From the NCBI GenBank assembly GCA_902518835.1, contig CABYHH010000002.1:1-64000 (forward strand): a DNA stretch of 64,000 nucleotides, read 5' to 3'. The stretch's first letter is position 1. The number at the start of each line of letters is the position of its first letter. Origin of the DNA: an uncultured Pelagibacteraceae bacterium (GTDB lineage: Bacteria > Pseudomonadota > Alphaproteobacteria > Pelagibacterales > Pelagibacteraceae). The notes below the pieces were generated by a model. It saw only the letters and a list, made by a program, of their open reading frames with translations. It did no database searches and was not told the origin of the DNA. This document shows positions 33,229 through 42,381 of this stretch, one piece after another. Position numbers and translations under genes: made by a program.

Positions 33229-34160
33229 TGTCAAAAAAAATCGTTTTTATGGGTACACCAATGTTTTCTGTGCCAATTTTAAAATCTTTATACATAGATG
33301 GATTTTCAATTAAGTGTGTATACACTCAGCCTTCACAAAAATCTCATAGAGGTCAAAAAATTAATAAATCACCCGTTCAAATTATATCGGAAACTTTAAA
33401 TATAAATTTTAGATCACCGCAAAGTCTAAAAAATAATATTGAAGAATACAATTTCTTTAAGTCAATTGATGCAGATGTTGCAATTGTTGTTGCTTATGGG
33501 CAAATAATTCCTAAAGAATTTTTAAGTTTAACTAAAAAAGGTTTTATTAATATTCATGCATCCATTCTACCCAAATGGAGAGGAGCAGCGCCCATACAAA
33601 GATCAATAATGAATTTGGACACTGAAACAGGAATAAGCATAATGAAAATAAATGAGAAATTAGACAGTGGACCTGTGTGTAATACATATAAGATTAATCT
33701 TAATCAAAATTTTAATTCAAAAGAAGTTTCAGAAAAGCTTTCTCTCTTAGCGGCAGATAAAATTATAGGAAATGTAAAAGATATCCTGGAGGGTCACTCA
33801 AAGTTTGTTGATCAAGATCATTCAAAAGCAACCTATGCCAAAAAAATTGAAAAAAAAGAGGGACAAATTAATTGGAATGACGATGCATTAAATATTATTG
33901 GTAAAATTAATGGCTTATATCCCTCACCAGGGGCTTTCTTCAATTTTAACTGCGAAAGATATAAAATCATAAAAGCTGAAATTGGAAATGGCACGGGCAA
34001 AAATGGTGAGGTTATATCAGACAATCTTGAAATAGTTTGTGGAAATAACAAATCGATCAAGATTATTGAAATCCAAAGAGAAGGAAAAAAAGTTCAAAAA
34101 GTTGAAGAGTTTATTCTTGGATCTCAAATTAAAAAAGGATCTTTGTTAACTAATGCTTAA
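33228..34160 (+). CDS. fmt: Methionyl-tRNA formyltransferase
   Basis: Formylates initiator Met-tRNA using 10-formyl-THF. The N-terminal catalytic domain has VAYGQIIPKEFL, the NIHASILPKWRGAAPIQRSI signature and a TGISIMKINEKLDSGP segment; a C-terminal OB-like domain follows. The 310-residue length is normal. It starts at the def stop and overlaps truA by 8 nt. Confidence 0.97.
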   Translation: MSKKIVFMGTPMFSVPILKSLYIDGFSIKCVYTQPSQKSHRGQKINKSPVQIISETLNINFRSPQSLKNNIEEYNFFKSIDADVAIVVAYGQIIPKEFLSLTKKGFINIHASILPKWRGAAPIQRSIMNLDTETGISIMKINEKLDSGPVCNTYKINLNQNFNSKEVSEKLSLLAADKIIGNVKDILEGHSKFVDQDHSKATYAKKIEKKEGQINWNDDALNIIGKINGLYPSPGAFFNFNCERYKIIKAEIGNGTGKNGEVISDNLEIVCGNNKSIKIIEIQREGKKVQKVEEFILGSQIKKGSLLTNA

Positions 34161-34893
34161 GTATCAGATATTAATTGAATATGTTGGAACTAATTTTAGA
34201 GGTTGGCAAGTGCAAAAAAAGGGCAAAACTATTCAAGGATTAATTCAAGATAAAATCTCACTGCTTTTAAAAGAAAAAATTAATCTTTTAGGTGCTGGCA
34301 GATTAGATAAAGGTGTTCATGCGATTGAACAATCTGCACATTTTGAATGCAAAACAAAAATAATAAATTTAAATAAATTTCTTAAATCCATAAACTTTTT
34401 TTTGAATAAAGATATGGTGACAATTTTAAAAATTAAAAAGCAAAATAAAGATTTTCATGCGAGATACTCAGCGAAAATGAGAATATACAGGTATGTAATA
34501 ATTAACCGTATAAGCGAATCAGTATTGGATCAAAATAGAAATTGGCATATCATTAATGATTTAGATATAGAAATGATGAAAAAAGCAGCAAAAAAATTAG
34601 TTGGCACAAATGATTTTTCTACTTTTAGAGCTGCCAGTTGTAGAGCGAAAAGTCCAATTAAGACTATGAAATCTGTAAAAATAAAATCAAAAAATAACAA
34701 GATAGAAATTGAGTTCCAATCCCAATCTTTTTTGCAACAACAAGTTCGTTCTATGGTGGGTTGTTTAAAATATGTAGGTGAAAAAAAATGGTCTTTAAAA
34801 AAATTCATTTTTGTAATGAATTCTAAGAAAAGAGCTTTGTGTGCACCACCTGCACCTCCCGAAGGGCTTTACTTAGTGAGAGTTATTTATTAA
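34153..34893 (+). CDS. truA: tRNA pseudouridine(38-40) synthase
   Basis: A 246-residue pseudouridine synthase acting on positions 38-40 of tRNAs. The catalytic aspartate is Asp52 in GAGRLDKGVHA. The family usually reads GRTDAGVHA, so Thr is replaced by Leu and Ala by Lys, but the aspartate is kept. FHARYSAKMRIYRY and the QSFLQQQVRSMVG region match the family. It overlaps fmt by 8 nt and the convergent SET gene by 11 nt. Confidence 0.95.
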   Translation: MLKYQILIEYVGTNFRGWQVQKKGKTIQGLIQDKISLLLKEKINLLGAGRLDKGVHAIEQSAHFECKTKIINLNKFLKSINFFLNKDMVTILKIKKQNKDFHARYSAKMRIYRYVIINRISESVLDQNRNWHIINDLDIEMMKKAAKKLVGTNDFSTFRAASCRAKSPIKTMKSVKIKSKNNKIEIEFQSQSFLQQQVRSMVGCLKYVGEKKWSLKKFIFVMNSKKRALCAPPAPPEGLYLVRVIY

Positions 34894-35359
34894 TTTTTTT
34901 ACTCATCGAAAATTTTTTATTAATTCGCCACCTAGACTCCTCTCTAACAATATAACCACAACAATTTTTTGAGCCACATTTACAAGGAAATTGTTTGTAG
35001 TCTTTATCAAAACCAAATCCATAATCACAAGTGAATTCTTCACCTTTTTTAATATCCCTTATAGCTGTAATCCAAATCTTAAGGCCTTTACCTTCATAAT
35101 CGCAGTTGTTATTACAACTGTGGTTTATAAGTCCAGCAGTATTCCAAGAAAAATCTCCATCTAGAGTATACTTTTTATTTAATGTGAATAAGTAAATAGG
35201 TTTTTGGTTATCAAATTTTTTTGATTCATCTACTTCTTTATTTGTAATAATTTTTCCAACATAATTGATTATTTTAGTTCCCTCCTTAATATCACGGTTA
35301 GCATAAAGTCCTCGTCCTTTGTTATCAATTTTAGATCTTTTAATTTTATAAAGTTTCAT
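34883..35359 (-). CDS. SET-domain protein (lysine methyltransferase-like)
   Basis: A 158-residue single SET domain with a post-SET zinc motif. The start GRGLYANRDIKEGTKI, the SAM/knot motif NHSCNNNCDYEG and GEEFTCDYGFGF are the conserved SET pieces. PCKCGSKNCCGYI supplies the post-SET cysteines. Such proteins methylate protein lysines; the bacterial target here is unknown. It is the last gene of the minus-strand argB-dapD-dapE-deacetylase run, 30 nt after the deacetylase-fold gene. Confidence 0.85.
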   Translation of the reverse strand: MKLYKIKRSKIDNKGRGLYANRDIKEGTKIINYVGKIITNKEVDESKKFDNQKPIYLFTLNKKYTLDGDFSWNTAGLINHSCNNNCDYEGKGLKIWITAIRDIKKGEEFTCDYGFGFDKDYKQFPCKCGSKNCCGYIVREESRWRINKKFSMSKKINK

Positions 35360-35389
35360 GGGAGTGAATTATTATTAACTAAGTTTAAG

Positions 35390-36313
35390 TCAATTGAATT
35401 CTATAAGAGCATTAATATGTTCATTAGCACTTTCAGCTAAAGCGTTTAAATCATATCCGCCTTCAAGTATAGAAACGACTTTACCTTCAGTAAATTTATT
35501 AGTAGCTTTTAGAGTTCTTTTAGTTATCTCATAAAAGTCTTTTGAACTCAGCTGGAATTGAGCTAACGGATCATCTTTGTGTGCATCAAAACCTGCTGAA
35601 AATAAGAGAAAATCTGGTTTATATTCTACCAACCTATCCAAAACTCTATTAAATGCGTTAAAGTATTGTTCTGAGTTTGTACCAGCAGGCAAAGGTATAT
35701 TTAAAGAATTATTAAAGTCACCCTTATCTTTTTCTGTTCCTCCTCCTGGATAAAAAGGATATTGGTGAGTAGATATGTATAAAGAATTTTTATTATTACG
35801 CATAACATCATAATTACCATTTCCCCAATGAACATCAAAATCTACGCAAGCAATTTTCTTATATTTGTATTTACTAATTAAATAATTGGTAGCTACCCCA
35901 GCGTTTGATATACAACAAAATCCCATCGCTTTATCCTTTTCTGCATGGTGTCCAGGAGGTCTTGCTAAGCAAAATGCGTTCTTGAATTCTTTATTTTCTA
36001 TTCCATCTATTGCTCTGATTGTTGAGCCAGCAGCATCAAATATTGCTCTTTTACTATCTGGTGATATCACGGTATCTCCATCAAGAAACTTTAGACCCTT
36101 TTGAGGAAAAGAACTTTTTAAGTTATCAATATATTCTTTTGAATGTGTCATTGCCAATATATCATCAGGCACACTAACTGGTTTTTCCCAAATAAGATCC
36201 TTTCTTTTTTTTAACTTTTCTTTTATTACAATTACTCTTTTAGGCTGTTCTGGGTGACCGTTACCTGTGTCGTGTTTTTCATAAGAGTCTGAGTTAATAA
36301 TCGCTGTATTCAC
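35390..36313 (-). CDS. Histone deacetylase-fold deacetylase (class II/AcuC-like)
   Basis: A 307-residue zinc hydrolase of the arginase/HDAC superfamily. Visible are ARPPGHHAEKDKAMGFC (catalytic His pair), the metal-site DFDVHWGNG, and SAGFDAHKDDPL. Bacterial members deacetylate acetylpolyamines, acetyl-lysine or small amides, so the substrate is open. It overlaps dapE by 4 nt (ATGA) and is followed by the SET gene, which places it in the lysine-biosynthesis operon. Confidence 0.9.
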   Translation of the reverse strand: MNTAIINSDSYEKHDTGNGHPEQPKRVIVIKEKLKKRKDLIWEKPVSVPDDILAMTHSKEYIDNLKSSFPQKGLKFLDGDTVISPDSKRAIFDAAGSTIRAIDGIENKEFKNAFCLARPPGHHAEKDKAMGFCCISNAGVATNYLISKYKYKKIACVDFDVHWGNGNYDVMRNNKNSLYISTHQYPFYPGGGTEKDKGDFNNSLNIPLPAGTNSEQYFNAFNRVLDRLVEYKPDFLLFSAGFDAHKDDPLAQFQLSSKDFYEITKRTLKATNKFTEGKVVSILEGGYDLNALAESANEHINALIEFN

Positions 36314-37467
36314 TTAAAATAATTTTTTAAAATACTTTCATAAATTTTGGTTAGATTTTTAAGATCTTTAAGAGATACTGCTTCATCAACTTTATGCATA
36401 GTTTTTCCAACTAAACCAAATTCAAGACCAGGACATATAGTTCTTATAAATCTTAAGTCTGAAGTTCCACCTGAAGTAGATAATTTTGGTTTCAATTTAG
36501 TTATCTTTTTAATAATATTTTGAATCATAAATGTAGTTTTATTGGGTTTTGTTAAAAAAGCTTCACCAGAAACTCTGTATTCAATTTTAAATTTTGATTT
36601 ATGTTTTTTGGTTATTCTTTTAAAGATTTTGTTGAGCCTTTTTTTTAGAGAGTAAGAAGAATGTTTGTTGTTAAATCTTATATTAAATGTTGCTTCAGCC
36701 GTTGTAGGAATAACATTATCTGCAGTATTATTTATATTAATTTTAGTAACTTCTAAGTTTGAAGGCTGAAAATCTTTAGTCCCTTTATCAAACTTAATTT
36801 CTTTTAATTCTTTTAAAATATTAATAATTATGGTCGAAGGATTATTTGCTCTAGAAGGATATGCGACATGGCCTTGGTGGCCGATTATATTCAATTTCCC
36901 AGTCAAACTTCCCCTGCGTCCGATTTTAATCATTTCACCTAATTTATTTGGATTAGTTGGCTCACCAACAAGACAAAAATTTATTTTCTCTTTTCTTTTT
37001 TTTAAATATTCTACAACTTTTTTAGTACCATTTATTGCATCTCCCTCTTCATCTCCAGTAATTAATAAACTAATTGATCCGTTAAATTTTTTATTTTTTA
37101 ATAAAAAAGTGCTTACAGCAGAAACAAAAGCTGCAACAGAACTTTTCATATCATTTGCACCTCTTCCAATTAAATGATTATTTTTTACAGATGGTTTAAA
37201 TGGATTTATCGTCCAATCTCTTATGTTACCTGGGGGAACAACATCTAGGTGACCTGCATAACAAAAATTAGGTCCTTTTGTTCCCAACCTTGCATATAAA
37301 TTTTTAACTGGTTTGAAATCTTTTTCTTTAAATTCAAGTAATTTTGTTTTGAAACCGAGTTTTTTCAATTTTTTTTCTAAAAATTTCATTACCCCAGCGT
37401 CTACTGGAGTAACAGATGGAAACCTAATTAGCTCTTTAGCTAATTGTAATTGATTAATCTTTTGCAT
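36310..37467 (-). CDS. dapE: Succinyl-diaminopimelate desuccinylase
   Basis: A 385-residue M20 metallopeptidase of the succinylase branch of lysine/DAP synthesis. The metal-site motifs are CYAGHLDVVPPG, GRGANDMKSSVAAF and ITGDEEGDAINGT. SGGTSDLRFI near the C-terminus is characteristic of DapE. It lies 2 nt after dapD in transcription order and overlaps the deacetylase start by 4 nt. Confidence 0.95.
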   Translation of the reverse strand: MQKINQLQLAKELIRFPSVTPVDAGVMKFLEKKLKKLGFKTKLLEFKEKDFKPVKNLYARLGTKGPNFCYAGHLDVVPPGNIRDWTINPFKPSVKNNHLIGRGANDMKSSVAAFVSAVSTFLLKNKKFNGSISLLITGDEEGDAINGTKKVVEYLKKRKEKINFCLVGEPTNPNKLGEMIKIGRRGSLTGKLNIIGHQGHVAYPSRANNPSTIIINILKELKEIKFDKGTKDFQPSNLEVTKININNTADNVIPTTAEATFNIRFNNKHSSYSLKKRLNKIFKRITKKHKSKFKIEYRVSGEAFLTKPNKTTFMIQNIIKKITKLKPKLSTSGGTSDLRFIRTICPGLEFGLVGKTMHKVDEAVSLKDLKNLTKIYESILKNYFK

Positions 37468-37469
37468 GT

Positions 37470-38297
37470 CTAATCTCTTAAAAGATCATTAATTGATGTC
37501 TTTGATCTAGTCTTTTCGTCTACTTGTTTGATTATTACTGCACAGCTTAGTGATGGTGCAGATGGACTCTTTTTATCAGGAAGAGAACCTGGAACAACAA
37601 CTGAGTATGGAGGAATTTTTCCATACGTGATCTCACCGGTTGATCTATTAACAATTTTTGTAGATTGTGTAATCAGCATTCCCATGCTCAACACAGAACC
37701 TTGTCCAACAATCACTCCCTCAACCACCTCAGACATTGCTCCTAAAAATACATTATCTTCTATTATTGTAGGTAATGCTTGAGCAGGTTCTAACACTCCT
37801 CCAACTCCTGACCCAGCAGATATATGACAATTTTCTCCAATCTGGCAACAACTACCAGCACGACTGAATGTATCCATCATTGTTTTAGCTCCGATGTAAG
37901 CACCAATGTTTATATAACATGGCATAAGAACAGCATCTTTACCTACGAATGATCCTTTTCTAACAGGTGAGTTTGGAACCATTCTAAAACCTGCTCTCTC
38001 ATGATCTTCTTTTGACCATCCTGCTGTTTTACCTTTTAGCAAATGAGACTTATCATACCAACTACTATAAGGCCCATTTAAATTTTCCATAGGATAAATT
38101 CTAAAGCTTAACATTATTGCTTTTTTTAAGTGTTGATGGGTTACCCATTCACCATTAATTTTTTCAGCAACACGAGATTTACCACTATCCAAATCACTTA
38201 TAACTTGGTTAATAGCATCCTTTAAAGATTGATCCGAATTTTGATTTATTTGATCTTTAACTTCCCAGGCATCATTAATAATTTTTTCTAAAGACAT
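37470..38297 (-). CDS. dapD: Tetrahydrodipicolinate N-succinyltransferase
   Basis: A 275-residue left-handed beta-helix acyltransferase that succinylates tetrahydrodipicolinate for DapC and DapE. The N-terminal helical domain is followed by hexapeptide repeats (YINIGAYIGAKTMMDTF, GSCCQIGENCHISAGSGVGG). FRMVPNSPVRKGSFVGKDAV is typical of DapD. It sits 3 nt after the HAD phosphatase gene, the usual alphaproteobacterial order. Confidence 0.97.
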   Translation of the reverse strand: MSLEKIINDAWEVKDQINQNSDQSLKDAINQVISDLDSGKSRVAEKINGEWVTHQHLKKAIMLSFRIYPMENLNGPYSSWYDKSHLLKGKTAGWSKEDHERAGFRMVPNSPVRKGSFVGKDAVLMPCYINIGAYIGAKTMMDTFSRAGSCCQIGENCHISAGSGVGGVLEPAQALPTIIEDNVFLGAMSEVVEGVIVGQGSVLSMGMLITQSTKIVNRSTGEITYGKIPPYSVVVPGSLPDKKSPSAPSLSCAVIIKQVDEKTRSKTSINDLLRD

Positions 38298-38300
38298 AAA

Positions 38301-38993
38301 CTAATTACTTTTTAATAGCCTTATTTCTTTTAGAAATAAAGATAGATTTTCAATTTTATGGGAAATATATTCTTTATCAGAGTCCATCTTTCCAAAATGT
38401 TCATCATTAATTAACCAAACAGTTGAACAGCCACGCTTATGTCCAATGCTAAGATTTTTTGCAATATCTTCGATGTAGATTGTTTCTTTAGGGTTAATTC
38501 CAAATTTTTTTGTCATTAAATCAAAAGTTTTTGCTTCAGGCTTTGGTACGTATTCTGCATCCTCAATATCGAATACTTTTTCTCTACCAAATAAGTCATA
38601 AATACCAAGATGAGTTAGAATATTTTTAGCATGTTCCGCGCTACCATTAGTAAAAATAAATTTTTCCATGTCCAATTGCTCAAGTTCATTTCTCATTATT
38701 ATATCTTTTTTCATAAATGATAAATCTATATTATGAACATACTTTAAAAATTCTTGTGGAGGAATGCCATGGTGAATCATTAGCCCGTTTAAACTAGTAT
38801 TATATTTATAAAAATAATTGGTTTGAAGTTCTTTTGCTTTTTTTTCATTTATTTTTAGTTTTTCAGATATGAATTTTGTCATACGATTTGAAACTTGCCC
38901 AAAAACTTTTTCCAAAGAGTAGTTGTTATGTTTTCCATAACAAACACCATCAAGATCTAAAAGTAGATATTTCATATTTTTAAAATTTTTCAT
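38301..38993 (-). CDS. HAD-superfamily pyrimidine 5'-nucleotidase-like phosphatase
   Basis: A 230-residue HAD hydrolase. Motif I is LLLDLDGVCY, with Asp nucleophile and general acid. Motif II lies in FIFTNGSAEHAKNIL, the motif III lysine in VPKPEAKTF and motif IV in IYIEDIAKN. This subfamily is annotated as pyrimidine 5'-nucleotidase and stands next to dapD in many alphaproteobacteria; the true substrate is not certain. It overlaps argB by 4 nt. An alternative ATG six codons in would start closer to motif I. Confidence 0.85.
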   Translation of the reverse strand: MKNFKNMKYLLLDLDGVCYGKHNNYSLEKVFGQVSNRMTKFISEKLKINEKKAKELQTNYFYKYNTSLNGLMIHHGIPPQEFLKYVHNIDLSFMKKDIIMRNELEQLDMEKFIFTNGSAEHAKNILTHLGIYDLFGREKVFDIEDAEYVPKPEAKTFDLMTKKFGINPKETIYIEDIAKNLSIGHKRGCSTVWLINDEHFGKMDSDKEYISHKIENLSLFLKEIRLLKSN

Positions 38994-39838
38994 TTTCTTA
39001 TTAAAGTTCCAGATCCTTTATCAGAAAATATTTCAAATAATACTGAGTGTTTTTTTCTTCCATCAATAATTCCAACAGCTGTTACCCCATTATTAATTGC
39101 ATCTAAGCATGTATTTATTTTAGGTATCATTCCCTCAGTAATAATTTCGTGATTTATCATTTCTATAATTTCTGAAGAAGAAATTTCTTCAATAAGTTTT
39201 TTATCTTTATCTAAAACACCCTCAACATTTGTCATTAACAATAATCTTCTAGATCTAAGAGATTTTGCTATCGCTCCTGCAGCTATATCGCCATTTATAT
39301 TATAAGATTGTTTATCTTTATCTAAACCTAGGGGAGAAATAATTGGAATAATTTTTTTTTTTATTAAGTTATCAATAAAATTAGTGTTTATTTTATTAGG
39401 TGTTCCAACAAAACCTAATTCCTTAACCTCAGGTATAACCTCTATTATATTATTATTTTTTGTATGTATTTCTACAGCAGGGCATTCATTTTTTTTCAAT
39501 GAGTTTACAATATCTTTATTAAAATCAATTAGCACTTTTTCAACAATATTTATAATTTTTTCATCTGTAACTCTTAAGCCATGAATGAATTTAGATATAA
39601 TCCCAGATTTATCTAGTTCCCTTTTTATTCTTGGCCCCCCTCCATGTACGACTACAATAGAAATTCCTAATTTATTTAAAATACAAATATCATAAATAAA
39701 GTTGTTAAAAATTTCCCTATCAATAAAAACATTTCCACCATATTTAATTACAATTAAATCATTTCTGTATTTATCTATGTATTTTGCGACTTCTTCTAAA
39801 GGTGGTCCGTATTTAGGAATTATTTCTTTTATATTCAT
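38990..39838 (-). CDS. argB: Acetylglutamate kinase
   Basis: A 282-residue amino-acid kinase for the second step of arginine synthesis. Motifs are VIKYGGNVF, VVHGGGPRIKRELDKSG and NINGDIAAGAIAKSL with LLMTNVEGVLD. It is 22 nt downstream of yidC in transcription order. In many alphaproteobacteria the GTPase gene yihA/ysxC lies between yidC and argB; it is missing here. Confidence 0.96.
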   Translation of the reverse strand: MNIKEIIPKYGPPLEEVAKYIDKYRNDLIVIKYGGNVFIDREIFNNFIYDICILNKLGISIVVVHGGGPRIKRELDKSGIISKFIHGLRVTDEKIINIVEKVLIDFNKDIVNSLKKNECPAVEIHTKNNNIIEVIPEVKELGFVGTPNKINTNFIDNLIKKKIIPIISPLGLDKDKQSYNINGDIAAGAIAKSLRSRRLLLMTNVEGVLDKDKKLIEEISSSEIIEMINHEIITEGMIPKINTCLDAINNGVTAVGIIDGRKKHSVLFEIFSDKGSGTLIRK

Positions 39839-39860
39839 TGATAAGTTTTTGTTATTTGAC

Positions 39861-41540
39861 TTATGTTAAAGTTTTAACTGTTGTTCTCTTCATGATAAAT
39901 ACTTGTTGAGCCATAGTTAAAATATTGTTTATAGTCCAATAAATTACAAGTCCACTAGGAAATGGTGCGAGTATAACAGTTAAGAATAGTGGAAAAAACA
40001 TAAAAATTTTAGCTTGCATAGGATCTGTAGGGGCAGGATTTAATTTTTGTTGAATCCACATCGAAACTCCCATGGCTACAGGCCATGCTCCTATCACAAG
40101 AAATGATGGCACATCGTAGGGCAACAGACCAAACAAGTTGAATAAACTTGTTGGGTCTCTTTCGCTTAAATCTTGTATCCAGCCATAAAATGGCATTTGT
40201 CTCATCTCTATGGTAACGAATAAAACTTTATATAGAGCAAAAAAAACAGGTATCTGAACAAGAATTGGAAGGCACCCGGACATTGGATTTACTTTTTCTT
40301 TTTTATAGAGTGCCATCATTGCCTGTTGAAGTTTCATTTTATCATCCTTGTGAAGATCTTTTAATCTTACCATTTCTGGCTGAAGTGCCTTCATTTTTGC
40401 CATGCTTCTAAATGAAAAATTTGCTAATGGAAAAAAAACTAGACGAATACAAATTGTTATTGCAATAATTGCTAAACCATAATTCCCAAATAATTTAAAG
40501 AAATAGTCAATTCCAAAAAAAAGAGGTTTAGTAATGAAATATAAGAATCCCCAATCTATTACTAAGTCAAACTTATCTATATTTAAAGACTCTGCATAAC
40601 CGTCTATAACATCTACTCTTTTGGCTGCTACTATAACTTGCAACTCCTCTTCAATTTTACTATTTCCATTTAATTCAAGTGGTTGAGTGGATATAAAATT
40701 AGCTCTAAATTTTTTTTTGTAATCAAAAGTTGTTTTAAATTCTTTATTTTTTGGTGGAATCAGTGATGTAATCCAATATTTATCCCCTATGCCCAACCAT
40801 CCCTTTTTGGCAGTTTTAGTGAACTTATTCTCTTCTATATCGTCGTAGTCTTCCTCAATAAGCTCATCATCTAAAGTAGCTATAAGCCCCTCATGAAGAA
40901 TATAAAAATTTGAAATTTCTGGTATCGAATTTCTTATGATTTGACCATAAGAGTAAAAGTCATATTTCATTTCTGTTGAGTTGATTACTCTTTGTTTAAT
41001 TGTAAACAAAAATTTATCATCTAACTTTATTTCTTTTTCAAATGTTATTCCTTGATCGTTAGTCCAAATTAATTTTATCGGTGACTGATTTGTTAATTCT
41101 TTATTTCCCATAATAGACCAAAGTGAGTCTGAATTTGGAACATCAATATTCTTATCTGTTGTTACAAAACCACTTTCAATTAAATACCCATCTTTTATGT
41201 TTCTAGGATTTAAAAGTACTACTTTTTCATTACTTTGAAGCTCAGTGTTATATTGTTTAAATGTTAAATCATCAATGCTAGCTCCTTTTAAAGATATTGA
41301 TCCAATTATACTTTGATTTTCAAATTTTATTCTTTGACTTTGCTTGATAGACTCTTCCCGAGAAATCTGAATTTGAGTTTCCTCTTGGCTTAGACTAGGT
41401 GCATCAGTGCTTCTTTCAACTATATTTTTTTCATTAAGGTTTTGATTTTTTGCGGACTGCTCAGGGATAAAGAATAAAGAATAAAGAACTATTACTGCAG
41501 AAGATAGTGCGATTGCTGCGATTACATTTTTGGTTTCCAT
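39861..41540 (-). CDS. yidC: Membrane protein insertase YidC
   Basis: A 559-residue inner-membrane insertase of the Oxa1/YidC family. An N-terminal anchor helix precedes a large periplasmic beta-domain (about 50-330). The conserved five-helix core contains LANFSFRSMAKMKALQPEM, the C1 loop, NPMSGCLPILVQIPVFFALY and FPSGLVIYWTINNILTM. It is translationally coupled to yidD (1-nt overlap) in the rpmH-rnpA-yidD-yidC operon. Confidence 0.97.
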   Translation of the reverse strand: METKNVIAAIALSSAVIVLYSLFFIPEQSAKNQNLNEKNIVERSTDAPSLSQEETQIQISREESIKQSQRIKFENQSIIGSISLKGASIDDLTFKQYNTELQSNEKVVLLNPRNIKDGYLIESGFVTTDKNIDVPNSDSLWSIMGNKELTNQSPIKLIWTNDQGITFEKEIKLDDKFLFTIKQRVINSTEMKYDFYSYGQIIRNSIPEISNFYILHEGLIATLDDELIEEDYDDIEENKFTKTAKKGWLGIGDKYWITSLIPPKNKEFKTTFDYKKKFRANFISTQPLELNGNSKIEEELQVIVAAKRVDVIDGYAESLNIDKFDLVIDWGFLYFITKPLFFGIDYFFKLFGNYGLAIIAITICIRLVFFPLANFSFRSMAKMKALQPEMVRLKDLHKDDKMKLQQAMMALYKKEKVNPMSGCLPILVQIPVFFALYKVLFVTIEMRQMPFYGWIQDLSERDPTSLFNLFGLLPYDVPSFLVIGAWPVAMGVSMWIQQKLNPAPTDPMQAKIFMFFPLFLTVILAPFPSGLVIYWTINNILTMAQQVFIMKRTTVKTLT

Positions 41541-41782
41541 TATTTTTTTATCTCCCCCTTTTTTTTAACTGGATCAAACCCACCATTACTCCAAGGATGA
41601 CACGATAAGATTCTTTTAAAACTTAAAAAAAGTCCTTTAAAAATACCAAATGTTTTTAAAGCCTCTATAGCGTAATCTGAGCAAGATGGTAGATATCTAC
41701 AAGAATTACCAAATAAAGGACTTACCAAAAATTTATAACATTTTATTATTTTTATTAAAAGATTGGTTAAAATATTCATCAT
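41540..41782 (-). CDS. yidD: Membrane insertion efficiency factor YidD
   Basis: An 80-residue cysteine-containing small protein that assists YidC. The signature CRYLPSCSDYAIEAL and the C-terminal SCHPWSNGGFDPV are conserved. It overlaps rnpA by 4 nt and yidC by 1 nt. Confidence 0.96.
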   Translation of the reverse strand: MMNILTNLLIKIIKCYKFLVSPLFGNSCRYLPSCSDYAIEALKTFGIFKGLFLSFKRILSCHPWSNGGFDPVKKKGEIKK

Positions 41783-42120
41783 CGTATTTTTTCTAGTTCT
41801 CGAAAAAGTGTTTCTTTCATTTTTTTAAATTCATTATTTAACATAGTTGGCTTAGCAATAACAAGGTATGAATATTTAAATTTTATCGAATTGATTTTAA
41901 CAGCTTCATTTATTATATTTTTTAATCTTCTTTTGATTTTATTTCTTTTTACAGCATTTCCAATTTTTTTTTTTGTAACAAAAGAAATATTTAATTTTTG
42001 TTTATTATTGTTAACTAAATAGCCAAAAAAAATTGTGACATATTGATTAGAAATTTTTTTCTTTTTTAGAAGAGTTTTAAATTCCTCATTTTTAGAAAGA
42101 GCAATTATTTTGCTTTTCAT
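41779..42120 (-). CDS. rnpA: Ribonuclease P protein component
   Basis: A 113-residue basic protein that binds the RNase P RNA and the 5' leader of pre-tRNAs. The RNR-type motif KRNKIKRRLKNIINEA and the FVTKKKIGNAVKRNK segment identify it. It starts 9 nt after rpmH in the conserved rpmH-rnpA pair. Confidence 0.94.
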   Translation of the reverse strand: MKSKIIALSKNEEFKTLLKKKKISNQYVTIFFGYLVNNNKQKLNISFVTKKKIGNAVKRNKIKRRLKNIINEAVKINSIKFKYSYLVIAKPTMLNNEFKKMKETLFRELEKIR

Positions 42121-42129
42121 TGAGTAAAC

Positions 42130-42291
42130 TCATTTTCTTTTTCTTTTTATACTTGAAGATACAGTCAGTTTTTTTCTTCCTCTAGCTCTTCTTCGTTTTA
42201 AAAGCTTTCGTCCACCCTTAGTTTTCATCTTAGATCTAAATCCATGAGTGCGACTTCGTTTTTTTCTAGATGGTTGGTATGTTCTTTTCAT
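42130..42291 (-). CDS. rpmH: Ribosomal protein bL34, C-terminally extended
   Basis: A 53-residue ORF too short for the track. [18 protein letters not shown] and [18 protein letters not shown] are the bL34 signature. The family is usually about 44-46 residues; here a Ser/Lys/Arg-rich tail of roughly 9 residues ([10 protein letters not shown]) is added before the TGA. It is the first gene of the rnpA-yidD-yidC operon and starts 32 nt downstream of a good sigma-70-like promoter. Confidence 0.96.
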   Translation of the reverse strand: MKRTYQPSRKKRSRTHGFRSKMKTKGGRKLLKRRRARGRKKLTVSSSIKRKRK

Positions 42292-42322
42292 AAATGTGGT
42301 CTATAAATATTAAATTTCGCTC

Positions 42323-42351
42323 TTTATAATAATTAAATATATAAATAGCAA
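42323..42351 (-). promoter_or_regulatory. Sigma-70-like promoter of rpmH-rnpA-yidD-yidC
   Basis: On the minus strand TTGCTA (-35) and TATAAA (-10) are separated by exactly 17 nt and end about 31 nt before the rpmH ATG. Each hexamer is close to consensus. This is the best-spaced promoter I found in the window. Confidence 0.6.
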
Positions 42352-42381
42352 ATAGAAGATTTTATAAATACGATAACAACA

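Noticed and set aside
36830-37177. 115-aa plus-strand ORF inside dapE
   Set aside because: Antisense to an intact dapE with all metal-site motifs.
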